From NCBI RefSeq assembly GCF_027943255.1, contig NC_072893.1:99889784-99953783 (forward strand): a DNA stretch of 64,000 nt. Direction: 5' to 3'. Source of the DNA: Anastrepha obliqua. Lineage: Eukaryota > Arthropoda > Insecta > Diptera > Tephritidae. Below the pieces are notes generated by a model. It had not been told where the DNA came from. It did not search any database and worked only from the letters and a program-made list of their open reading frames with translations. Shown here one piece after another: positions 56,395 through 64,000 of this stretch (positions within the stretch are counted from its first letter, which is position 1; every line of letters begins with the position of its first letter). Made by a program: the position numbers and the translations under genes.

Positions 56395-59300
56395 AAAGAA
56401 ATTCTGGAGGCTCTAAATTCACAAGGTGTTGTGGGTTTATTCAAATTTGCTAAACCATTAATAATGTAAAAGTTCCTACATGCAGAAAAGTCCTATCGTT
56501 CAACTTGTACAAAGTCCCCCTCACTATTGACATAGCATGGTACTCAGTGAGAGTTGAGGAATACTTTCGTACCCCCATGAGGTACCTCCATTCCAACTTC
56601 TAGGTCACACCATAAAAAGATGCAATAATAACACCACATATCAAATTTGTAACTTTCCACCTTATATCACACTGCCATGTCAACGCATAATGTGCGATAA
56701 CTGTTTTGGGCCTCACAACGTCTCTGCCAGAGCCTATCCAAAATACCTACAAGAGGCAGAGATATTATAAATAAAGACTTAGAACAAGTGCAGTTATGCT
56801 GAGGCAAGCCGCCTATAAAAACTACAAAAACCCATCAACCTAAGCCAAACGCAATCTTACTCGACAGTTCTAAACTCCACACAACTTTCTCACTATACTC
56901 TCGCTCACAACTCCATACATCATACCTCTTCAAACGCCACTGCAGTCGCCACTCAACCGCTCAACTGCACTAACCAATCCGAACACGTCTCTTTCAAGTT
57001 CTCATTCAATTTCTTAACACTCATTGGACCATACTCATACCCTTCAATAGCCATCACAACATCGACATCTCAATCTTAATCTCTCAGCTAGCTCAAAGGA
57101 TTAAAATAACATCTACTCAATAGCAATTATCTGCGCTGTCTCCCTAATGCATTCTCCATCCACACCAACTATCAATACCATGGACTGTAATCAAAACAAT
57201 AGCAACATTCGAAACTAATGAATCAACAACTCACTCCAGTCAATTTTCTGTTGACCACTCAAATCTTCTTACTACACCCTACAATTCCTACAACACCGCA
57301 TACATTGAATCTTCAACTCATCCCAACACAATCCTTCAGTCTCTATTAATAAGAATATCCGAGATACACAACACTACACATTGTGAGCTTCAAGAACCTG
57401 AGCTATAGGTTATTGTCTCTCGAAAATAACTAATAGCAAGCATAAAAAGGTTCAATATTGATGGTTAATATTCTTCAGTAAAATATTAAAGGTTACCAGA
57501 ATAATTACTTAGAACTAGAAACCCTAATCAAAGGTCGCAAGCCACATATAATTTGATTATAAGAAACCCATTTTAAACCCAGTCACTCACCATATTACCC
57601 CAAACAATATTCGCCGTATTATCACAACTTCTCTAACAAGGTGTGGAATATAAATCCATAAAAATCTTCAACTCAAAAGAGTCAAAATAACTCTCAATTT
57701 ATCAGCTGTTGCTGTCGAATGTTAAATGTCCAATCACTGTTATTTCCGGTTACATTCCCCCATAACTAGACATTCTCTCACTCAGAGATATTGCAACTTA
57801 GCTCCTCAATAATCATATGTGGTGATTTCAAAGGATGGAGTCCACTTTGGGGTTCACCAAACGCTAATCGTAGGGTCACTATAATTGAAGATTTCATTCT
57901 CGCTTCCAATTTGTGTATCCTCAACAACAATATCCCAACCCACTTCTCCACCCACAAATAATTCACACATGTAGACCTGGCAATTTGTTCACCACAACTA
58001 TTCCCCATTGCATCCTGACGCACGCTTGAGGACCTACATAACACCGACCACTTCCCTATAGCTTGCTCTCCATCCATCCATCCATCTGCAACCCCAAGTA
58101 CCCTCAGCATTAAAATTACTTCTAAGTGCACCACTACCAGAGCTAACTGGGAGAAATTTAATAATATATTAAGTGACAAGCATTTTCCTTACTTTGACAA
58201 CACCAACTCTCATAAAGAAGCCGCTACAATTCATAAGGCTATGAGGGTAGCAGCGAACCTAGCAATACCACCGACTCATCCCCGTAAAGCCTTAAGAAAT
58301 GTGCCCTGGTGGTCGCCAGAACTAGGTAAACTACGGCTTGAGAAAATGTTAGTCTGGAGGGATTACCAAAGGTGCCTCACTCTTGATTCACTGATAATTT
58401 ACAAAAAGTTTAACGCCCGTTTTAACAGGAAGAAGAGAGAGGCTAAGTCCATAAGCTTTGAAAAATTTACCAAAAAACTAAACCCTAGTTCCCCAATCGA
58501 TATATATCAGCCTCATTTTATTAATTCTATAACTGTAGACAACACTATAATTACACATCAACACACCCTTTCATCAGAAATTATACAGAAAATTTTAAAA
58601 TCTTCGGAAACATCCAACTTTCCACCGCAATTCATCTTCCAACAATATGCCTTACATGCGTGAAACCGACGCCACGAACCGCATTGCTCTTTCAATTGAA
58701 AATAATATCAATATTGCTGAAATAGATTCTGCTTTAAAACTATGTAAAGGTAAGACTCCAAGCATTGATCAAATAAATTACGATATGTTACGCCATATTC
58801 CCATATCCGTTAAACATAGACTACTCCAACTCTGTAACTCAATTCTTAATCATGGCATAATTCCCCAGAGTTTTAAGACAGACGTAATGTACCTATTTTA
58901 AAACCACAGAAAAATTCATCGCTTATTGAAAGTTATCGGCCCATCTCCCTAATAATAATACGATCAAAAAGCGTCTATCATCATTCCAAGTTGGTTTCAA
59001 AGCCAACTCCAGCACATTGGATGCCTTACTTTTTCTTGACTACCAATTGTCTTCAAATTTCTCCCAACAAAAAAAAAAAAACAAACACTTATCTGTTCTT
59101 GCAATCGACTCTGCACATGCTTTTGACAAAATAGGAAGTCACATAGTTCTCAAAAAGCTTCAAGGCTGGAAAGTTGGACCCAAAAACTTCAATTACATAA
59201 AATCCTTCCTGAGCAATCGCAAATTTCGTCGCAAGGCAAATACCAGCTTTTTTCCATTTCTTCACAATAGAATCCCTCAGGGAACTCCCCTCTCTTTTCT

Positions 59301-60160
59301 TAACAGCTTTTGATGAAGTTAGTAAAATTATGAGCCTAGAACCTAACATTAGGCATTGTCTGTACACTGGCGACTTATTTTTAATATGCAATAATAAGAA
59401 AATAGCTGATATTGAAACTTCATTTTGTACAGCTCTAAGCGCTTTGGACGAATTGTCAAAACATTCGGGTGCTTTTATTTCATTTGAGAAATATAGGGTT
59501 TTTCAGTAAGAGCGCTTCAACTTTTGAACTTTTTTGAATAAAACACAAACGGTTTGACTTTTTAACTAATTTTTTTTTTTATTATCGAGTTTGAACATAT
59601 ACATTTAAGTATGAAATTCGATTTCTTTTGCATGACCACCGCGTGCACGTTTTACGAAGTCCAATCGTTGAACCCAATTTTCGACCACTCTTTTGCATAA
59701 ATCGGCCGAAATTCCAGCAATTTCGCGTTCAATATTTGCTCTGAGCTCACAAATCGTCGCCGGCTTGTTACTGTAGACCAATGACTTCACATAACCCCAA
59801 AACGGGACGGCTTGTTAAATGGACCGTAAAATGGCCGTAATGCTCTTAAAGTAGCAGCAACAGAACGATTATTTTCATAAAAAATTTGCACGATTTGCAA
59901 TCGTTGCTCAAGTGTGTAGCGTTCCATGATGAAATGGATACTAATGAAGTTTACAAATGACAAGCGAAAAATAAAAAATATTGCGTCGTTCGCCCTCCCT
60001 ATCGGAAAAAAGTTGAAGCGCACCTATTGAATAACCCTATACAAGCATGTCTGCAGGAAACAGAATTGTAATCAGCTTAACATTCAATATAGCAATCACA
60101 GCATAATTAATGTCAATTTTATGAAAATACTACTGGATCCGGCACTCGAAGTGTAAGAAA
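56395..60160 (+). mobile_element. I-like LINE, split by a deleted rosa element
   Basis: ORF1 remnants: KEILEALNSQGVVGLFKFAK (56397-56455), and CDNCFGPHNVSARAYPKYLQ near 56694-56755, a Cys knuckle end. ORF2 endonuclease scraps around 57580-57860. The open frame at 58241-58663 has NVPWWSPELGKLRLEKMLVW, the EN-RT linker typical of I/jockey elements, and 58647-58901 continues CKGKTPSIDQINYDMLRHIP. After shifts it reads DYQLSSNF...AIDSAHAFDKIGSHIVLKKL (59040-59170) and NRIPQGTPLSFLNSF. The YxDD region near 59355 has decayed. It resumes after the insertion with NHSIINVNFMKILLDPALE (60095-60155). Confidence 0.8.
59494..60039 (-). mobile_element. deleted rosa-type element (546 bp) inserted in the I-like LINE
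   Basis: Inverted ends TAGGGTTTTTCAGTAAGAGC (left) and TAGGGTTATTCAATAGGTGC (right, reversed), both continuing GCTTCAACTTTT, next to TA. On the minus strand MERYTLEQRLQIVQIFYENN and VAATLRALRPFYGPFNK (60020 region down to ~59800), the N-terminal DNA-binding start of a DD41D transposase, join directly to SNKPATICELRANIEREIAG and VQRLDFVKRARGGHAKEIEF, its C-terminus. The entire catalytic domain is missing. Both ends are intact, as in a non-autonomous element moved in trans. Confidence 0.9.
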
Positions 60161-60430
60161 TTAAAAAGGCCATAAATTTTGTTTGGAAAATTGCTTTTAT
60201 TTAATTCAAAGTAAAAATGTGTAAAAATATAACAAAATTAGGAATCAATTTACTTTTGCTCGATATGACCACTTTTTGCCTTGACTATGACCTTGAGACG
60301 GTCCAGAAATGAATCGCCAGCTGCCCGAATTCGACTTGCAGGTATTTTGGCCCGTATGCATCGGATACTACGGTCAGATACGATAAACAAAAACTTTATT
60401 TACTTTAAGGTGCTCGAGCTCAATCGCTGG
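60130..60430 (-). mobile_element. Tc1/mariner C-terminal fragment
   Basis: Minus strand: IRCIRAKIPASRIRAAGDSF and LDRLKVIVKAKSGHIEQK (60365-60250), the end of a Tc1/mariner transposase with the usual ...GGHIE tail. The left end CGGCACTCGAAGTGTAAGAA (60139 on) looks like a terminal repeat. No catalytic block remains. Confidence 0.6.
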
Positions 60431-61360
60431 TTGTGATTTTCTAGCCAAATATAATGCAATGACACTAACTATTACGTTTAAAATCCATTACTGATTTTCT
60501 TTTTTGGCATATACTCTCGGCAAAATGCTTCCGGACGACTGTAAACAATACTCTGGACTGTCATTTAGCCAACTAACAGATAGCTGATGTCCGTGCATTA
60601 GCTGCGCGAGCGGTCTGAAGCTGGTTACATTTCGGGTGCCTGACCCTGTAGGTGTTATTTTTGATAATAAAAATAGTTGAACAGATTGAATATTTAAAAT
60701 ATTTATCGTAAAAAATAAGTTGTATAGGTACACATAAACACACTACTTACCGTAACTAAACTAACTATACAACCAAAACCTGACTACGGTCTGCAATTAT
60801 ATTTGAAATGTGGTAAATCTACCATTAATAAATTCAAAGCACCATTTCATGCCGCTGTTCGGAGGAGTTGCTTTTAGGACAAAATTCAATATAAATATGC
60901 TAATGGAAGGTGGTTTTCAAGCACTTGAAGATTGCATTAAATGTTTCAGAAGTCGCATAATATACAAATTATTCTGCGATTCCACTCATATTCTTCACCA
61001 TGAAATTCGATTACTGCATAAAAGAAGAAGACCACTTTTACATAAATAAACTTTATGCGAGGTAAAATATTGTAGCTCGCCGAACATTTAAACTTGAAGA
61101 TATCTCCAATGAGAATACCTCAAACTAAGCTCTAAACTCAGAAAGCTTTATCGAAGACGTATGCTGTTTACAAAAGCAGTGCACCAACAACACAACTTAT
61201 GAGCAAAGTGCACCTTGTCGTAAATCTTGGCTTAAAATCGTGTTTGCACTTTTATAACCTACTTAACATAACATCAATTAACCCCATATACTCCAGAACT
61301 TTAAAGTCTCGGCTGGGCGCCAATTGGTATATCTTCCAGCATGAATATATATATATATAT
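60431..61360. other. unassigned DNA
   Basis: No family recognised. Small frames on both strands (60488-60733 -, 60810-61049 +) have no motif I know. Confidence 0.4.
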
Positions 61361-61964
61361 TAGGGCGGGTCGATTTAAAAATCTCTCATTGCTCTGTGAT
61401 AATCGTATTCTAGGGATCGAAATAAGAAACTTTGCCGAAGGAACCATACCTCTAAAACGAATTCTGATGTCGCCCAATTTCAAAATATCACCACTTTTGG
61501 CCTTTACATGAAAAAATCAGCTAAATGGCTATGTTTTTTCTTTATTTTTATCTATTTATAATAATATTTATTATTTATTTATAATAATATCTATTTTTTC
61601 TCTTAAGAAATTTATTTAGTCAGAACATATGTAAATGAAAATATAATATTAATTTAAGTGAGTTATAGAAAAGAAACTAAAAAGTTCGACCCAAATTGGG
61701 GGACATCAGAATTCGTTTTAGAGGTATGGTTCCTTCGGCAAAGTTTCTTATTTTGATCCCTAGAGTTTGATTTTCACAGAGCAATGGGCGATTTTTTTGC
61801 CTCCCCACAAAAGACACTAAAAGTTGGACCCAAATTGGGGGACATCAGAAATCGTTTTAGAGGTATGGTTCCTTCGGCAAAGTTTCTTATTTTGATCCCT
61901 AGAATATGATTTTCACAGAGCAATGGGCGATTTTTTTGCCTCCCAACAAATCGACCCGGCCTAA
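61361..61964. mobile_element. foldback MITE with long inverted repeats
   Basis: The left arm (61361-61500) starts TAGGGCGGGTCGATTT. The right arm ends ...AAATCGACCCGGCCTAA and repeats the left arm in inverted order. Shared blocks are AAGAAACTTTGCCGAAGGAA and CCATACCTCTAAAACGA (reverse complement on the right). The right arm is present twice in tandem (about 61688-61797 and 61815-61964). No coding sequence; the frames here are by-products. Confidence 0.85.
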
Positions 61965-61977
61965 TATATATACATAA

Positions 61978-62276
61978 TTGGCGCGTACACTTTTTGGTGT
62001 TTGGCCGAGCTCCTCCTCCTAGTTGTGGTGTGCGTCTTGATGTTGTTCCACAAATGGAGGGACCTACAGTTTCAAGCCGGCTTCGAACGGCAGATATTTT
62101 TATGAGGACCTTTTTCATGACAGAAATACCCTCGGGAGCTTACCATTGCCTGCCGAGGGGCGACCGCTATTAGAAAAAACTTTTTCTTCATTTTGGTGTT
62201 TCCCGAGATTTGAACCTACGTTCTCTCTGAATTCCGAATGGTAGTCACGCACCAGCCCATTCGGCTACGGCAGCCG
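61978..62276 (-). mobile_element. tRNA-derived SINE, near full length
   Basis: The sense strand starts GGCTGCCGTAGCCGAATGGG (62276 down). The B-box-like segment is AGGTTCAAATCTCGG (near 62221). The body and 3' block AGGAGGAGGAGCTCGGCCAA (near 62027-62008) are complete, followed by AATTATGTATATATATTAGG at the left. It lies tail-to-tail with the foldback MITE and head-to-head with the next SINE. Confidence 0.85.
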
Positions 62277-62332
62277 AATATATTATATCCAAAAAAATCT
62301 ATGTTATAACAGATGGGCGATGGAGAATTGGT

Positions 62333-62612
62333 GGCCGCCGTAGCTGAATGTGTTGGTGCGTGACTATCATTCGGCAGACGAAGGTTCGAATCTCCGTAAA
62401 ACACCAAAATAAAGAAATTTTTTTTCTAATAGCGGTCGTTCCTCGGCAGGCAACGGCAAACCTCCGAGTGTATTTCTGCTTTGAAAAAGCTCATAAAAAA
62501 TATCTACCGTTCGGAGTAGTCGGCTTAAAACTGTAGGTCCCTCTATTTGTGGAACGCACACCACAAATAGGAGGAGGCCGAGACCCGAAAAGTGTATGAG
62601 CGCCGATTATAT
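62333..62612 (+). mobile_element. tRNA-derived SINE, near full length
   Basis: Starts GGCCGCCGTAGCTGAATGTG with the B-box-like AAGGTTCGAATCTCC (62382-62396). The body AGCGGTCGTTCCTCGGCAGG and 3' block CACACCACAAATAGGAGGAG are intact. It runs into an (AT)n tail. The 62207-62564 frames over it are chance. Confidence 0.85.
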
Positions 62613-62660
62613 ATATATATAATATATATATATATACATATATATCTATATATATATATC
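62605..62660. repeat. (AT)n microsatellite at SINE tail
   Basis: Alternating AT/TA with a few C interruptions. It directly follows the SINE 3' end, so it is probably an expanded SINE tail. Confidence 0.85.
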
Positions 62661-62663
62661 ACC

Positions 62664-63310
62664 TAGGCTGAAAATTCGCGGGCCTAATATAGAAAATACG
62701 TGTTTATTTTTTTGTTGAATTGTTCAAAATTAGCTTTATTTATCAACGTAATTTCCATCGTTCCAGCACCGCTCTAACATTCCAATACCACTTTAGTAGA
62801 ACGACTTATCTTTTACTTCAAAATGGGCCTCAGTTTCAGCGATAACCTCTTCATTCGAGCAAAATTTCTTACCGGCGAACATTTTATAGGTGTAAGCAGG
62901 TGTAAGCCATTGTTTGATATGACACGGTGCGTTTTGGCCAACTGAACAGAGTTTTCTCATTGTCAATATATAGCCAACACATTCTTTTGATATCTTTACG
63001 ATGTCAGCTAACTTACGCAACTTCACTTCTCGATCATTTAAGACGATTTTGTGTTGTTTGATTTTATTGATGTTTTCTGGTGTTACCGCCCCATTTGGAC
63101 GTCCACTGCGTTGTGCATCATTGGTGTCTCTATGACCACGTTTGAAGTGAGCAAACTATTCTTTTATTGTTGTACTGATGGAGGGCGCACTTTTGAAACC
63201 ATTTCTTCGCTTGAACGGTATTTTTCCCCTTCAAGAAGCAGTGTAAAATTAAAACACGAAATTCGTTTTGATCCATTGTTTTAAAAATAACAAAAGTAGA
63301 GTTAAAAAAG
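62664..63310 (-). mobile_element. internally deleted mariner
   Basis: Minus strand: MDQNEFRVLILHCFLKGKN at about 63274, WFAHFKRGHRDTNDAQRSGR and GAVTPENINKIKQIVL, then KLRKLADIVKISKECVGYIL and RKLCSVGQNAPCHIKQWL, AGKKFCSNEEVIAETEAHFE, and GMLERCWNDGNYVD at the end. The catalytic domain between MRKLC and AGKKF has been reduced to a scrap, including loss of all three Asp. The left end GGCTGAAAATTCGCGGGC (62670-62687) may be the terminal repeat; a matching right end is not clear. Confidence 0.8.
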
Positions 63311-63705
63311 AAATCTGCGTTCTTTCCACCAGACTACCGAACCATACGATTTATACAACCATAATGTATTGTATAATTGGGTTGAAGACCCCATCTTCTT
63401 CCAAGCATACGTTTACAGGCATATAAAGCAATTTCTGCTTTCCTTACCCGTTCTCGACGTTTAATTTCCAGCTTATTTTATAGTCCAGAGTCCCTAAGTA
63501 CTTTGCACTGGGTGAAAGTGAGAGAGTTTGTCAGTCCGAACGCCATTAGCACACATCATCAGCGTACGCCATCGTTTTTACCCCACCTTCATTAAGTTTT
63601 ATTAAGATTTTGCTAATCACACGTAACCACAGATGTGGAGATATTACTCTCCCCTGTAGAGTGCCCCTTTGGACCTTTTGGTTATGTTGATATCAACCCT
63701 ATTAG
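63311..63705 (-). pseudogene. LOA-like LINE RT fragment
   Basis: Same family as 52160-56070. CCAGACTACCGAACCATACG (63328-63347), TTTACAGGCATATAAAGCAA and AAGTACTTTGCACTGGGTGA are shared with 53150-53350 nearly word for word. On the minus strand it gives AMAYADD (catalytic motif, near 63575-63555) and TLSLSPSAKYLGTL. Truncated on both sides. Confidence 0.75.
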
Positions 63706-63787
63706 ATTTGATGATCCTGGTTTATATTCGAATAAGTTTACGCTTAAGCATATTTTATATATATTTCATTATTATTATATTTTTCAG

Positions 63788-63873
63788 AATGGAGAGAAGT
63801 ATTATATATCCGCACGCTGCCACCTTATTTGCTGCTATTTGTGCAAGTATTTTCACTGTAATTGGAATTTTTG
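63788..63873 (+). CDS. candidate first coding exon of a membrane-protein gene
   Basis: After a long T/A-rich tract and CAG (63785-63787), ATG at 63789 opens MERSIIYPHAATLFAAICAS and IFTVIGIFG, then a perfect GTAAGAAGT donor at 63874. The peptide is a short polar start and one hydrophobic helix, as in an N-terminal transmembrane or signal anchor. The gene would continue to the right of the window. I do not recognise the family. The preceding intron/5' UTR contains no other exon I can see. Confidence 0.5.
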
Positions 63874-64000
63874 GTAAGAAGTAAACATTTCTGATACATA
63901 CATTTTTGAAAATTCTTTGTCAGAAAGCTAGAAAACTAATTAGGTCGACATAACTGTGTAGTAATCGTAATTTTGATATCGAAAGATATTATTTAGAATG

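Noticed and set aside
57778..58179. 133-codon minus-strand frame
   Set aside because: It lies antisense to the endonuclease part of the plus-strand I-like LINE and has no motif.
61978..62612. tRNA genes at the A/B boxes
   Set aside because: The tRNA-like parts are heads of dispersed repeats with long unrelated bodies, and the acceptor stems do not close, so they are SINEs, not tRNA genes.

Overview
This is eukaryotic, AT-rich, intron-containing DNA from an insect, most likely a higher fly. A true fruit fly (Tephritidae) is my best guess, from the mix of rosa-type DD41D transposons, mariners, LOA/R1/jockey-like LINEs and tRNA-derived SINEs. No prokaryotic genes, operons or CRISPR arrays are present. 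Exon boundaries were set by reading frame, GT/AG sites and remembered family conservation. Element boundaries were set by terminal repeats and target-site duplications (TSDs) read by eye.

Only three loci look like host genes. (1) The cohesin subunit SMC3 on the + strand: three coding exons (2017-4403, 10279-11011, 14927-15139) join in frame and encode residues ~91-1200. The Walker A exon(s) lie upstream of the window. (2) An intact single-exon six-helix membrane protein of 201 aa on the - strand (20602-21207). (3) A candidate first coding exon of a membrane protein at the right edge (63788-63873).

The rest is a dense transposon graveyard. The SMC3 introns hold a maT-like element, a gypsy-type LTR element with a 3' LTR, a LINE fragment, tRNA-derived SINEs and a rosa element that itself carries a TTAA-flanked MITE. 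From 15.4 to 26.5 kb there are a Helitron relic, a repeated-gene relic with a CTGQNRN motif, rosa, Tc1 and a deleted mariner, a minisatellite and a zinc-finger LINE. From 26.7 to 31.7 kb LINEs are nested up to three deep, one carrying a Transib-like element at a precise 5-bp duplication. From 32.3 to 52 kb there are mariners, a jockey-like LINE, an R1-like LINE split by a deleted Tc1, and several deletion derivatives. From 52 to 60 kb there are a degraded LOA-like LINE (-) and an I-like LINE (+), the latter split by a deleted rosa element. From 61.3 to 63.7 kb there are a foldback MITE, an inverted SINE pair, a mariner and a LINE fragment.

The most interesting signal is a ~120-nt structured retroposon (24030-24147, 26227-26346, 34875-35000). 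It folds on paper into a three-way junction plus a bulged 3' hairpin and ends in (ACA)n. The 34875 copy has a perfect 15-bp TSD. The junction module recurs, with paired compensatory changes, in the 5' leader of a zinc-finger LINE (26411-26504; loose copy 19909-20003). Its 3' end matches the 3' end of a different LINE (29036-29053). It may be a SINE family built from one LINE's structured head and another LINE's tail.
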